Shown: piece by piece, positions 15,149-23,899 of the stretch | Numbering within the stretch: the first letter of the stretch is position 1 | How the letters are laid out: every line of letters starts with the position of its first letter | Assembly (NCBI GenBank): GCA_003576685.1 | Contig: QOZR01000001.1 | Coordinates: forward strand, 1 to 64,000 | Source of the DNA: Virgifigura deserti | GTDB taxonomy: Bacteria; Pseudomonadota; Alphaproteobacteria; Dongiales; Dongiaceae | Direction: 5' to 3' | DNA: 64,000 nucleotides | Program-made: the position numbers and the translations under genes | Notes under the pieces: model-generated | Seen by the model: the letters and a program-made list of their open reading frames with translations, nothing else | Told to the model about the DNA's origin: nothing | Database searches by the model: none

Positions 15149-15946
15149 ATGGATATCTTCGAGTTCACGGGTGGCGACACGCCCTTGCTGGTCAGCATGC
15201 CGCATGTCGGGACCCATGTTCCGCCGGAGCTTGCCGCGCGGATGACGCCGGCTGCGCGGACCGTTCCGGACACCGACTGGCATGTCGACCGGCTCTATGA
15301 TTTCCTCGGCGACATTGGCGCCGGCCGCCTCCGCGCGACGCATTCCCGCTTCGTCATCGACCTGAACCGCGCGCCCGACGGTCGTCCGCTTTACCCAGGC
15401 GCCAGCAACACCGAGTTGTGCCCGACGACCCTGTTCGACGAATCGCCGATCTATCAGCCGGGCGCCGCTCCCGATGCGGCGGAGATCGAGTCACGCCGGG
15501 AGCTTTACTGGCGGCCTTACCACGACCGGCTGGCGGCAGAGCTCGCGGCGCTGAAGGCGCGATTCGGCTTCGCGATCCTGTTCGACGCGCATTCTATCCG
15601 GTCCGAGGTTCCTCGATTCTTCGACGGCCGACTGCCCGACCTCAATATCGGCACCGGTGGGGGCGTCACGGCGGCTCCGGACCTCACCGCCCGAGCGCTC
15701 GAGGCGGCGGCCGAGGCCGAGGATTATAGCAGCGTGCTGAACGGCCGTTTTCAGGGCGGCTACATCACCCGCCGGTACGGCCAGCCGAGCGAGAACGTCC
15801 ACGCCCTGCAACTGGAGCTGTCCCAGATCACTTATATGGAAGAGGATCCGCCCTTCACCTTCCGCGAGGACCGCGCCGCCGGCATCCGCCCGGTGCTGCG
15901 CCGTATCCTCGAGGCGATGCTGGACTGGGCGGCGAAGCAGTCATAA
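15149..15946 (+). CDS. hutG: N-formylglutamate deformylase
   Basis: HutG hydrolyses N-formyl-L-glutamate to formate and glutamate, the last step of the HutF route of histidine degradation. The 265-aa protein shows LLVSMPHVGTHVPPEL near the N-terminus, DTDWHVDRLYDF, RFVIDLNRAP and the metal-site segment LFDAHSIRSEVPRFF. A GTG at 15104 gives a longer frame, but the ATG at 15149 has AGGAG upstream and matches the family start. It is followed after 10 nt by a thioredoxin-like gene. The final enzyme HutF lies about 3 kb away. Confidence 0.92.
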   Translation: MDIFEFTGGDTPLLVSMPHVGTHVPPELAARMTPAARTVPDTDWHVDRLYDFLGDIGAGRLRATHSRFVIDLNRAPDGRPLYPGASNTELCPTTLFDESPIYQPGAAPDAAEIESRRELYWRPYHDRLAAELAALKARFGFAILFDAHSIRSEVPRFFDGRLPDLNIGTGGGVTAAPDLTARALEAAAEAEDYSSVLNGRFQGGYITRRYGQPSENVHALQLELSQITYMEEDPPFTFREDRAAGIRPVLRRILEAMLDWAAKQS

Positions 15947-15956
15947 GGAGCGTGTC

Positions 15957-16505
15957 ATGACCGATCCGACGCTTCACGAACTCGGCTGGGAAGCGGCCCC
16001 GTTCGAGCTGGACGGCGTGGACGGCCGGCGCTATCGGCTTGCCGACGTGCAAGGCCCGAAGGGCACGGTCGTGATGTTCATTTGTAACCACTGCCCTTAT
16101 GTGCAGGGGACCATCGACGACGTCGTCCGCGACTGCCGTGCGCTTGCCGACGAGGGTGTCGGCGCGATCGCGATCATGTCGAACGATACCGAAGCCTACC
16201 CTGCCGACTCCTTCGAGAACATGGTCACCTTCGCGCGGCAGCACCAGCTTCCCTTTCCCTATGTTATCGATCGGACGCAGGAGACCGCGCGGGTCTATGG
16301 CGCGGTCTGCACGCCGGACTTCTTCGGCTTCGACAAGGATTTGACCTTGCGCTATCGCGGCCGGCTCTACGAGACTGTCGGGACGCGGCCGAAGCCAGGG
16401 GCTCGGCGCGAACTGCTGGAAGCGATGCGGGAGGTTGCGAGGACCGGCGCGGGGCCAGCCGATCAGACGCCCAGCATCGGCTGCGGCATCAAATGGCGGC
16501 GCTGA
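15957..16505 (+). CDS. Thioredoxin-fold peroxiredoxin-like protein
   Basis: This 182-aa AhpC/TSA-Redoxin fold protein has the motif MFICNHCPYVQG (CxxCP), SNDTEAYPADSFENM, and the late cis-Pro region AVCTPDFFGFDKD. The family is annotated as thioredoxin family or alkyl hydroperoxide reductase-like proteins of unknown substrate. A C-terminal GCGIKW is conserved in it. It starts 10 nt after hutG, so it is probably co-transcribed, although nothing links it chemically to histidine breakdown. Confidence 0.83.
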   Translation: MTDPTLHELGWEAAPFELDGVDGRRYRLADVQGPKGTVVMFICNHCPYVQGTIDDVVRDCRALADEGVGAIAIMSNDTEAYPADSFENMVTFARQHQLPFPYVIDRTQETARVYGAVCTPDFFGFDKDLTLRYRGRLYETVGTRPKPGARRELLEAMREVARTGAGPADQTPSIGCGIKWRR

Positions 16506-16666
16506 TCGGTCGGTGTCCTTGGCCGGCACGCTTGGTTTGTTGACGGAACTCGCGTGCTCCGGGGGTGTTCACTAGGGGCTATGTGTCGCGGGATCGTCAT
16601 AGTGGGGGCTTATGGTTATAGTGGCACTTCTGAAAGCAAAGAATCTCAGCGGGGACGGGATGGAGT

Positions 16667-17389
16667 ATGAGCTCACGAATTAGCCGACGGCGGGGTACGG
16701 ACTCGCAGCGCCTCGGAAGACCGCACACGGACAGACCGGCGTCGGAGGACGAGGTTCAGAACGCGACCTATGACCGGATCGCGCCGCTCTACGACCTTCT
16801 GGATGCGCCGCATGAATATGGCTGGCGCCGCCGCCTCCGTGGTAGACTCTTCGACGGCCTGACTGGCCGGGTGCTCGATGCTGGCGCCGGGACCGGCGCC
16901 AATGTTCCGTTCTACCCGCCCGGCGCCGAGATGGTGGCGGTCGATGCCAGCCCGAAGATGCTGGCCCGCGCGGAACGGCGGAGCGCCGCTCTCGGCAAGC
17001 CGGTGACCGTTCAGGTGATGGACCTCCTCAAGACGGATTTTCCGGACGCGCATTTCGACGCCATCGTCTCCACTTTCGTGTTCTGCGTTCTTGAGAATAA
17101 TCAGCAGCTTCCGGCGCTGCGGGAGATGCGGCGGATCTGCAAGCCGGACGGCGTGATCAAGTTGCTGGACTACCGCCTGTCGGAGAAGCCGCTGCTGCGG
17201 CGGACGATGGAGGTGGTGAGCTCCTGGTCGGGATGGGCGTTCGACTCCCGTTACCGACCGACGACCGAAGCCTATATCGAGGCGGCCGGCCTCGATCTGG
17301 TGGAGAGCCGCTTCGTCTTCGGCGATATCGTCAAGCTCCTGATCCTGCGTCCGTCTCCGGCACCCAATCCTCCGGCGAGGCTGGTCTAG
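16667..17389 (+). CDS. Class I SAM-dependent methyltransferase (UbiE-like)
   Basis: The protein has 240 aa. After an Arg-rich N-terminal extension of about 30 residues, the methyltransferase core begins YDRIAPLYDLLDAPHEYGWRR, with SAM motif I VLDAGAGTGANVPFYP (near residues 70-85), the acidic residue of motif II in MVAVDASPKML, and motif IV DAIVSTFVFCVL. It resembles phosphatidylethanolamine or quinone methyltransferases, but the substrate cannot be set from sequence. It stands alone, 160 nt after the thioredoxin-like gene. The start could be shorter than the ATG used here. Confidence 0.78.
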   Translation: MSSRISRRRGTDSQRLGRPHTDRPASEDEVQNATYDRIAPLYDLLDAPHEYGWRRRLRGRLFDGLTGRVLDAGAGTGANVPFYPPGAEMVAVDASPKMLARAERRSAALGKPVTVQVMDLLKTDFPDAHFDAIVSTFVFCVLENNQQLPALREMRRICKPDGVIKLLDYRLSEKPLLRRTMEVVSSWSGWAFDSRYRPTTEAYIEAAGLDLVESRFVFGDIVKLLILRPSPAPNPPARLV

Positions 17390-17427
17390 TACCCGTCTCC
17401 TTGATCGAGGTGTGCCGGCGGCAATTC

Positions 17428-17485
17428 ATGCTTCGACAGGCTCAGCAAGAGGTTCTATGTCCTCATCCTGAGCTGGTCGAAGGAT
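17428..17485. repeat. CTTCGACA-type palindromic repeat, copy 1
   Basis: Arms 17428-17452 and 17461-17485 are inverted with about 20 of 25 positions pairing (ATGCTTCGACAGGCTCAGC and its partner). A perfect copy lies at 59162-59222. It sits between the convergent methyltransferase and small membrane protein genes and may work as a bidirectional terminator. Confidence 0.75.
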
Positions 17486-17494
17486 GAGGCCTTC

Positions 17495-17719
17495 CTACCG
17501 GTGCCCTTGCCCGACGAACACCAGGAAGGCGCCGGCGACCATGGCCGCCACGCTGGCGGTGGTGGGAATCGCGACCGTGCGTTCCCGATCCGCCGTTGCC
17601 TCGATCGGCCCGATATCGAGCACCGTCTCCGCGGTGGTGAACGAAAAATCGCCTGTCACCAGGGCTGCGAGCCCGCCGAGAATTAGCAGGACTCCGAGAA
17701 TCGCCAACAGCCTCATCAT
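17495..17719 (-). CDS. Small two-helix membrane protein (DUF3185-like)
   Basis: This 74-aa protein has one hydrophobic helix at each end (MMRLLAILGVLLILGGLAALV and VAAMVAGAFLVFVG). The middle segment ETVLDIGPIEATADRERTV is the hallmark of a widespread small membrane family (DUF3185 type) of unknown function. Both ends of the gene are bounded: the repeat at 17428-17485 lies just beyond its stop, and hutI lies upstream on the same strand. Either of the two adjacent ATG codons could be the start. Confidence 0.75.
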   Translation of the reverse strand: MMRLLAILGVLLILGGLAALVTGDFSFTTAETVLDIGPIEATADRERTVAIPTTASVAAMVAGAFLVFVGQGHR

Positions 17720-17809
17720 GTCCCCTATTCAGCGTGATGCACGGCACAAGCTAGCATGAACCGGTTAACGGTTCGAGGCTCCCCGGCCGCCATTCGGCAC
17801 CGCCGGCGC

Positions 17810-19063
17810 TCATTCGGCCGGCGGCTCCACGGACATGCCGGCCTTCACCACGCCGGCGCAGGGATTGAGGCCGATGTGATAGGCGAGTTCCGCCGGGTGG
17901 TCGATGTTCCAAAGGACGAAATCGGCCGCCTTGCCGGTCTCGAGCGTGCCGTGGCTGTCCTGCATCGCGAGCGCCTTGGCGGCGTTCCGGGTGACGCCGG
18001 CCAGCGCCTCCTCCGGCGTCATGCGGAAGAAGGTGCAGGCCATGTTCAACATCAGGAGCAGCGAGGTCGTCGGCGAGGTGCCCGGGTTGCTGTCGGTCGC
18101 GATCGCGATCGGCACGCCGGCCTGTCGCAGCGCCTCCACGGGCGGGAGCTGCTTTTCGCGCAAGAAGTAGAACGCGCCGGGCAGCAGCACGGCGACCGTG
18201 CTGGCCTGCGCCATGGCGGCGATCCCCTCGGCCGAAACATATTCCAGATGGTCGGCCGAGAGCGCCCGGAAGCTGGCAGCCAGGGTCGTGCCCCCCATGT
18301 CGGAGAGCTGCTCGGCATGGAGCTTCACCGGCAGGCCCAACCGCTTCGCGGCGGCGAACAGTCGGCGCGTCTGCTCGGCGGTGAAGCCGATCCGCTCGCA
18401 GAACGCGTCGACCGCATCGGCCAGGCCTTCCGCGGCGACGGCGGGCAGCATTTCGCCGATCACGACGTCGATATAGTCGTCCGGTCGTCCCTCGAATTCG
18501 GGCGGCAAGGCGTGTGCGCCGAGGAAGGTCGTGCGGACCGACACCGGGTAGCGTGCGCCCAACGCGCGGGCGACGCGGAGCATCTTGCGCTCGGTGGCGA
18601 GGTCCAGGCCATAGCCGGACTTAATCTCGACCACCGTGACGCCCTCGCGCCGCAGCGCCGTCAGCCGGCGTTCGGCCACGGCCAGCAGGTCGGCCTCGGT
18701 TGCGGCGCGGGTCGCGGTAACGGTCGAGCGGATGCCACCGCCGGCGCGCGCGATCTCCTCGTAGCTTGCGCCCTTCAGGCGCATCTCGAACTCCCGCGCC
18801 CGGTCGCCGCCATAGACGAGATGGGTGTGACAGTCGATCAGGCCGGGCGTCACCCAGCGGCCGCGCAGGTCATGCACCGCGCCGGCGAGTCGCTCCGGCG
18901 CATCGGACAGCGCGGCCATCGCTCCGATCCAGGACAGGCGACCGCCGGTCACACCGATTGCGCCACCCTCAATCGCGCCATAGGCCTCGCGGTCGGCCCG
19001 CATCGTCGCGAGCCGACCGTTGATCCAAAGGCTGTCCCACTTGCTGCTGCCGTCCGTCGCCAT
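17810..19063 (-). CDS. hutI: Imidazolonepropionase
   Basis: HutI hydrolyses 4-imidazolone-5-propionate to N-formimino-L-glutamate, the third step of histidine degradation. The 417-aa amidohydrolase-superfamily protein has the metal-binding HxH in [23 protein letters not shown], the substrate loop [21 protein letters not shown], the metal-site region [20 protein letters not shown] and the late [10 protein letters not shown]. It is divergent from hutF with a HutC-like operator between them. hutU and hutH are not in this window. Confidence 0.95.
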   Translation of the reverse strand: MATDGSSKWDSLWINGRLATMRADREAYGAIEGGAIGVTGGRLSWIGAMAALSDAPERLAGAVHDLRGRWVTPGLIDCHTHLVYGGDRAREFEMRLKGASYEEIARAGGGIRSTVTATRAATEADLLAVAERRLTALRREGVTVVEIKSGYGLDLATERKMLRVARALGARYPVSVRTTFLGAHALPPEFEGRPDDYIDVVIGEMLPAVAAEGLADAVDAFCERIGFTAEQTRRLFAAAKRLGLPVKLHAEQLSDMGGTTLAASFRALSADHLEYVSAEGIAAMAQASTVAVLLPGAFYFLREKQLPPVEALRQAGVPIAIATDSNPGTSPTTSLLLMLNMACTFFRMTPEEALAGVTRNAAKALAMQDSHGTLETGKAADFVLWNIDHPAELAYHIGLNPCAGVVKAGMSVEPPAE

Positions 19064-19084
19064 TTCTTGCCCACCACGCTTTGC

Positions 19085-19101
19085 TCGGTTGTCTAGACAA
19101 C
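19085..19101. promoter_or_regulatory. HutC-type operator between hutI and hutF
   Basis: CTCGGTTGTCTAGACAA contains the perfect 12-nt palindrome TTGTCTAGACAA and shares CTCGGTTGT-N-TAGACA with the hutC/hutG site at 15074-15090. It lies between the two divergent hut genes. Confidence 0.75.
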
Positions 19102-19147
19102 TATAGAGTTTTATGGTCCGCCGAGTAATGGCAAAGCGGAGTCAGGA

Positions 19148-20536
19148 ATGACTGCCACAACCTTATTCGCCGAGACGGCGCTGCTGGCTGAGGGTTGGGC
19201 GCGCGACGTGCTTTTCGAGATCGCCGCCGACGGAAGTCTTGCCGCGGTAACGCCGAATGCGGCCAAGGATGGTCGAGCGAAGTCGGCGCCGCGCGCGGCC
19301 GGGCCGGTCCTGCCCGGCATGCCGAACCTCCATTCGCACGCCTTTCAGCGGGCGATGGCCGGGCTGACCGAACGGTCGGGCGGCGAGGAGGACAGCTTCT
19401 GGACCTGGCGCGAGGTGATGTACGGCTTCGTCGGCAAGATTCGGCCGGATCAGCTCGAGGCGATCGCCGCGCAACTCTATGTCGAGATGCTGAAGGCCGG
19501 CTACACGGCGGTCGGCGAGTTCCACTACCTGCATCACGATCCGGAGGGCCGCCCCTATGCCGATCCGGCGGAGATGTCGGAGCGCGCCTTCGCGGCAGCG
19601 GCGGAGACCGGCATCGGGCTTACCCATCTGCCTGTGCTCTATGGCTTCGGCGGCTTCGGCGGCACGCCGGCGGGGCAGGGGCAGCGCCGCTTCCTTCATG
19701 AGCTCGACGACTATCTGATCCTGCTCGGCACCCTGATGACGCGGCACGAGGGAGATCCGCAGATCCGCGTCGGCATCGCGCCCCATTCGCTGCGCGCGGT
19801 GACGCCGGAGCTGCTGGCGGACGCGGTGACCGGCCTCGATGCCCTCGATTCGACGGCGCCGATCCACATCCATATCGCCGAGCAGACCAAGGAGGTCGAG
19901 GACTGCCTCGCCTGGTCCGGTCAGCGCCCCGTCGAATGGCTGCTGGACCACATGCAGATCGGCCCGCGCTGGTGCCTCGTGCACGCCACCCACATGACCG
20001 AGACGGAGACGACGAGGCTGGCGCAGAGCGGCGCCGTCGCCGGCCTCTGCCCGACGACCGAGGCCAATCTCGGGGACGGGCTGTTTCCGGCGCGGGACTA
20101 TCTGCGGCAGGGCGGCGTCTTCGGCATCGGTTCGGACAGCCATATCTCGGTCAGCCCCGGCGAGGAGCTGCGCTGGCTCGAATATGGCCAGCGGCTGTTC
20201 CACCGGCGGCGCAATCTTCTGGTTGATGGCAGCGGCTCCGTCGGTGCGACGCTCTATCGGCTGGCGCTCGCCGGCGGGGCAACGGCGCTCGGCCGCGATG
20301 TCGGTCGGCTGGCGCCCGGCGCGCGGGCCGATCTGGTCGTGCTCGATGCCGACAACCCGATCCTGCTCGGCCGGACGGGCGATGCGCTGCTCGACGCCTA
20401 TATCTTCGCCGGCAACGTCAACCCGATCCGCGAGGTCATGGTCGGCGGTCGCTGGGTGGTGGAGGGCAGCCGGCATATCGCCGAGGATGCGGTGCGGGAG
20501 CGCTTTCGCAAGACGACGGCCGAGTTGACGGCGTGA
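19148..20536 (+). CDS. hutF: Formimidoylglutamate deiminase
   Basis: HutF deaminates N-formimino-L-glutamate to N-formyl-L-glutamate, which HutG then deformylates; the pair defines the five-step histidine pathway. The 462-aa amidohydrolase has PGMPNLHSHAFQRAMAGLTE (metal HxH), DSFWTWREVMYGF, YTAVGEFHYLHH, IHIHIAEQTKEVEDC, LVHATHM and GIGSDSHISVSPGEELRWLEYGQRL. All are characteristic of HutF rather than of related deaminases. It is the first plus-strand gene after the HutC operator and is followed by a palindrome and an ornithine cyclodeaminase-like gene. Confidence 0.95.
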   Translation: MTATTLFAETALLAEGWARDVLFEIAADGSLAAVTPNAAKDGRAKSAPRAAGPVLPGMPNLHSHAFQRAMAGLTERSGGEEDSFWTWREVMYGFVGKIRPDQLEAIAAQLYVEMLKAGYTAVGEFHYLHHDPEGRPYADPAEMSERAFAAAAETGIGLTHLPVLYGFGGFGGTPAGQGQRRFLHELDDYLILLGTLMTRHEGDPQIRVGIAPHSLRAVTPELLADAVTGLDALDSTAPIHIHIAEQTKEVEDCLAWSGQRPVEWLLDHMQIGPRWCLVHATHMTETETTRLAQSGAVAGLCPTTEANLGDGLFPARDYLRQGGVFGIGSDSHISVSPGEELRWLEYGQRLFHRRRNLLVDGSGSVGATLYRLALAGGATALGRDVGRLAPGARADLVVLDADNPILLGRTGDALLDAYIFAGNVNPIREVMVGGRWVVEGSRHIAEDAVRERFRKTTAELTA

Positions 20537-20545
20537 TAAGAATTC

Positions 20546-20604
20546 ACCACAGAGGCACAGAGAAGAGCTTCCGAGTAGCACGTGCTTCTCTGTGCCTCTG
20601 TGGT
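20546..20604. repeat. CCACAGAGGCACAGAG palindromic repeat
   Basis: Perfect 20-bp inverted arms (20546-20565, ACCACAGAGGCACAGAGAAG, and 20585-20604) flank a 19-nt loop. A degenerate relative lies at 947-1050. It sits 10 nt after the hutF stop and could act as a terminator or stabiliser upstream of the next gene. Confidence 0.85.
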
Positions 20605-20620
20605 TATCTTAGGAAGATCG

Positions 20621-21622
20621 ATGCAGGAAATTCACTTCACCTATCTGAACGGGCCGGATATCGAGCGGCTGGCGCTCACCGACCAGGAGATCCTTGACGC
20701 GGTCGAGGCCGGGTTGCTGGCGCAGGGGCGCGGCGAGACGGTAATCGAGCCGCGCGTGCATCTCGAACCGGACCCCGCCTTCAACGGCCACTTCAACGTA
20801 CTGCGCGGCTATGTCGCGCCAATGAAGCTGGCCGGGGTGAAGATCGTCGGCGACTATGTCGAGAACTATCGGCGCGGCCTGCCGTCGGAGATGGCGCTTC
20901 TGAACCTGTTCGATCCCCAGACCGGCATGCCGGTGGCGCTGCTCGACGCGACGGCGATCACGGAGATGCGGACCGGCGCGGTGACAGCCCTCGGCGCCCG
21001 CTATCTGGCGCGCAAGGGATCGAAGGTGCTGGGCCATGTCGGTGCGCGCGGCACCGCCTATTGGAATGTCCGGCTGCTAGATAAGCTCTTCGATCTGGAC
21101 GAGATCCGCGTGCATTCGCGCCGGCCGGAAAGCCGCGAGCCCTTCGCCGAGCGGCTGAGCGCCGATCTCGGCAAGCCGGTCCGCGCGGTCGAGAGCTGGG
21201 AAGCCTGCCTGAAGGACGCCGACATTCTGGTCGAGGCCTCGCGTCTCGACCGGCCGACACCCTTGTTCAAGACCGAGTGGGTGAAGCGCGGCGCCTTCGT
21301 CGTGCCCTATGGCACGATGAGCGCAGTCGAGCTGTCGCTGACCGACGTGATGGACAAGCTCGTGGTCGATGATTGGGGCCAGTGCAAGGGCGGCAAGCTC
21401 GGCTCGCTGCGCGCCCATGTCGAGGCGGGCAAGCTGTCCGACCAGACGCTGCATGCCGAGCTCTGCCAGATCGTCGCCGGCGACAAGCCGGGCCGTGAGC
21501 GCGACGACGAGACGATCCTGTTCTGGCATCGCGGCCTGAGCCTCAGCGATATCGCGCTGGGGCACGCCATGCTGGAGAAAGCAAAGCGGCTCGGCATCGG
21601 CCAGAACCTCCGCTTCGCCTGA
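20621..21622 (+). CDS. Ornithine cyclodeaminase/mu-crystallin family protein
   Basis: The protein has 333 aa. The N-terminal substrate domain includes NGHFNVLRGYVAPMKLAGVKIVGDYVENYRRGLPSEMALLNLFD. The Rossmann domain follows with GHVGARGTAYWNVRLL and EIRVHSRRPESREPFAERL. The family covers ornithine cyclodeaminase, ketimine reductases and related NAD(P)-dependent enzymes, and the exact substrate cannot be fixed. An in-frame upstream start lies inside the palindromic repeat; the ATG at 20621 has AGGAA seven bases before it. It may be co-transcribed with hutF, but a link with histidine breakdown is only positional. Confidence 0.85.
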   Translation: MQEIHFTYLNGPDIERLALTDQEILDAVEAGLLAQGRGETVIEPRVHLEPDPAFNGHFNVLRGYVAPMKLAGVKIVGDYVENYRRGLPSEMALLNLFDPQTGMPVALLDATAITEMRTGAVTALGARYLARKGSKVLGHVGARGTAYWNVRLLDKLFDLDEIRVHSRRPESREPFAERLSADLGKPVRAVESWEACLKDADILVEASRLDRPTPLFKTEWVKRGAFVVPYGTMSAVELSLTDVMDKLVVDDWGQCKGGKLGSLRAHVEAGKLSDQTLHAELCQIVAGDKPGRERDDETILFWHRGLSLSDIALGHAMLEKAKRLGIGQNLRFA

Positions 21623-21631
21623 CCCGATCGG

Positions 21632-21904
21632 TCAGAAGTCGAAGATTTCCCCCAGCAAGGATTTCCGCTTCTTGTAGTGGGGCTTTCCGTGCGATGAGCC
21701 GCGGTAGTCCTGCTGATACCCTTGCTGATACTCCCGCGGCTGCGGCGCGGCGGCCGGCTGCTGGACGTTTTCCGCGGAGCGTTCGATGATTTTGTCCAAC
21801 TCGCCGCGGTCAAGCCACACGCCGCGGCATTTCGGGCAATAATCGATCTCGATGCCCTGGCGGTCGGTCATGACCAGGTCGACTTTATCGATGGGACACT
21901 GCAT
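21632..21904 (-). CDS. Small zinc-ribbon protein (zf-TFIIB type)
   Basis: The protein has 90 aa. Residues 1-40 form a zinc ribbon, MQCPIDKVDLV ... GIEIDYCPKCRGVWLDRGELDKIIE, with one cysteine near the N-terminus and a CxxC later; the second half of the first pair is Asp/Lys here rather than Cys. The rest is a low-complexity, Gln/Tyr/Gly-rich tail (QQGYQQDYRG) ending in basic residues and EIFDF. Homologues are common and uncharacterised. It is convergent with the cyclodeaminase gene, only 9 nt from its stop. Confidence 0.8.
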   Translation of the reverse strand: MQCPIDKVDLVMTDRQGIEIDYCPKCRGVWLDRGELDKIIERSAENVQQPAAAPQPREYQQGYQQDYRGSSHGKPHYKKRKSLLGEIFDF

Positions 21905-21996
21905 CGCGCGCTCCTCTGTCGTGTTCTTCTCCAGGCCGGCCGCAAGCCAGCCCGTTGTAGATAGGTACTCGCGGGCGCCATGGCGAGGCTTGCTTG

Positions 21997-22027
21997 CGTT
22001 CCCCCTCCCGCAAGGGGAGGGGGAACG
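21997..22027. terminator. Perfect GC hairpin downstream of the pirin gene
   Basis: CGTTCCCCCTCCC and its exact complement form a 13-bp stem around GCAAG. It lies 29 nt after the pirin stop on the minus strand and before the zinc-ribbon gene. There is no T-run, so it may be a repeat or transcript stabiliser as much as a terminator. Confidence 0.55.
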
Positions 22028-22056
22028 TTCAACGGCGCCCGATCCCCAATCACTGC

Positions 22057-22755
22057 CTACTCAAGGTCGAACAGCAGGACCTCGCTGTCTTCCTGTGCGG
22101 CGATCGCCAGATCGCGCAGGTCGCTGATCGCGGCGCCGTCGCCCTGCGCCAGGCTCTCGCCGTTCAGCGTCACGGTCCCGCGGGCGACCTGGAGCCAGCC
22201 ATGCCGGCCCGGAGCCAGCCGGTGCGTCACCGTCTCGCCGGCCGCCAGCACCGAGGCGTAGAGGTCGGCATCCTGATGCATCGTGACGGACCCGTCGCGG
22301 CCGTCCCGCGAGGCGACCAGGCGCAGTCGGCCCTTCTTCTCCGCAAGCGGGAACTCCCGCTGCTCGTAGCCGGGGTCGAGGCTGTCGCGCTCCGGCAGGA
22401 TCCAGATCTGCAGGAAATGGACCGGCTCGGTCTTCGAGGCGTTGAACTCGCTGTGGCGAATGCCGGTGCCGGCACTCATCCGCTGAACCTCGCCCGGCCG
22501 GATCGTCGAGCCGGTGCCGAGGCTGTCCTTGTGCGCGAGCGCGCCGTCCAGAACATAGGAGATGATCTCCATGTCGCGATGGCCGTGCGTGTCGAAGCCG
22601 GCGCCGGGCACAACTCGGTCCTCGTTGATCACCCGCAGGCTCCGGAACCCCATATGGGCCGGATCGTGATAGTGGCCGAACGAGAAACTGTGACGGCTGT
22701 TCAGCCAGCCGAAATTGGCCACCCCACGCTCATCGGCCTTCCGTACCGCAATCAT
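22057..22755 (-). CDS. Pirin family protein
   Basis: This 232-aa bicupin protein of the pirin/YhhW family carries [59 protein letters not shown] in its N-terminal cupin, containing the His and Glu iron ligands. [14 protein letters not shown] follows. Some members have quercetin 2,3-dioxygenase activity in vitro; the physiological role is unclear. The ATG at 22755 has GGAGG upstream, so the longer in-frame start at 22836 was rejected. It is divergent from a LysR gene, an arrangement common for this family in which the LysR protein controls pirin. Confidence 0.9.
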   Translation of the reverse strand: MIAVRKADERGVANFGWLNSRHSFSFGHYHDPAHMGFRSLRVINEDRVVPGAGFDTHGHRDMEIISYVLDGALAHKDSLGTGSTIRPGEVQRMSAGTGIRHSEFNASKTEPVHFLQIWILPERDSLDPGYEQREFPLAEKKGRLRLVASRDGRDGSVTMHQDADLYASVLAAGETVTHRLAPGRHGWLQVARGTVTLNGESLAQGDGAAISDLRDLAIAAQEDSEVLLFDLE

Positions 22756-22888
22756 GACCACCCTCCATGTCGTCCATGTGAAGTGAACGGAGCCGTCCAC
22801 CGCAAACAAGATGGGCGGCGAATTCCGTGACAACAATCATCGCCTGTCGGATAACATTGTTCTCGAAACACGAACGAAAGAACCGATC

Positions 22889-23899
22889 ATGGATCGCCTG
22901 AACGCCATGCAGGCCTTCGCCCGCGTCGCCGAGCTGGGCAGCTTCTCCGCCGCGGCGCGACAGCTCGGCTTGGCCAAATCCGTGGTCAGCAAGCTGGTGA
23001 TGGGGCTCGAGAACCATCTGGGGGCGCGGCTGCTCAATCGGACGACGCGGCGGCTCAGCCTGACCGAGGCCGGGGTCACCTATTACGAAGCTTGCGCGCG
23101 GATCCTCGGCGCGGTGGAGGAGGCCGACCTGTCCGTCAGCCGGCTGCAGGCCATACCGCGCGGCCGGCTGAAGGTGAACGCGTCGATGTCGTTCGGCTTC
23201 CTGCATCTGGCGCCGGCAATTCCCGATTTCCTGGCGCGCTATCCGGAGCTGCAGATCGACCTGACGCTGAACGACCGCTTCGTCGATCTGGTCGACGGAG
23301 GCTACGACGTCGCGGTGCGGATCGGCGCGCTCGCCGATTCGAGCCTGATCGCGCGGAAGCTGGCGCCTGCGCGCCGGATCGTCTGCGGCAGCCCGGATTA
23401 CTTCGCGCGCCACGGCGTGCCGCAGCTGCCCGAGGACCTCGCTGACCATAATTGCCTCGGCTATAGCTATCAGGTCTCCGGGAACGAGTGGCCCTTCCGC
23501 GGGCCGGAGCGCGAGCACCGGGTAAAGGTTTCCGGTAGTTTCGAGGTCAATAACGGCGATGCGCTGCGCGCGGCGGCGATCGGTGGCCTGGGCATCGTCC
23601 TCCTGCCGAGCTTCATCATCGGCGACGATCTCGCCGCAGGCCGCCTGCGCTGCGTGCTCTCGGCCTATCGAGCACCGGAAACCGATATCCACGCGGTCTA
23701 TCCGCATAGCCGGCACCTCTCGGCCAAGGTCCGGGCCTTCGTCGACTTCCTCGCCGAGCGGTTCGGTCCGCAGCCCTACTGGGACAAGGCGCTGCCGGCG
23801 CCGGACGGCAAGTCGAGTTCAGCGCGACCGCAGGCGCCAAAGCAGCAGCGGTCCGGTGGCCACACCCGCGCCCAGGAGGGCGAAGGCGCCGAACCATGA
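22889..23899 (+). CDS. LysR-family transcriptional regulator (pirin-linked)
   Basis: The protein has 336 aa. The N-terminal winged helix is MDRLNAMQAFARVAELGSFSAAARQLGLAKSVVSKLVMGLENHLGARLLNRTTRRLSLTEAG, followed by the type 2 periplasmic-binding-like effector domain. It belongs to the group that usually sits divergent from pirin or quinone-detoxification genes. The domain ends near residue 310; about 28 further residues (rich in Ser, Gln, Arg and Gly) are read antisense through the 3' end of the convergent MFS gene. The stop codon therefore seems to have been displaced downstream. The start ATG at 22889 matches the family N-terminus. Confidence 0.88.
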   Translation: MDRLNAMQAFARVAELGSFSAAARQLGLAKSVVSKLVMGLENHLGARLLNRTTRRLSLTEAGVTYYEACARILGAVEEADLSVSRLQAIPRGRLKVNASMSFGFLHLAPAIPDFLARYPELQIDLTLNDRFVDLVDGGYDVAVRIGALADSSLIARKLAPARRIVCGSPDYFARHGVPQLPEDLADHNCLGYSYQVSGNEWPFRGPEREHRVKVSGSFEVNNGDALRAAAIGGLGIVLLPSFIIGDDLAAGRLRCVLSAYRAPETDIHAVYPHSRHLSAKVRAFVDFLAERFGPQPYWDKALPAPDGKSSSARPQAPKQQRSGGHTRAQEGEGAEP

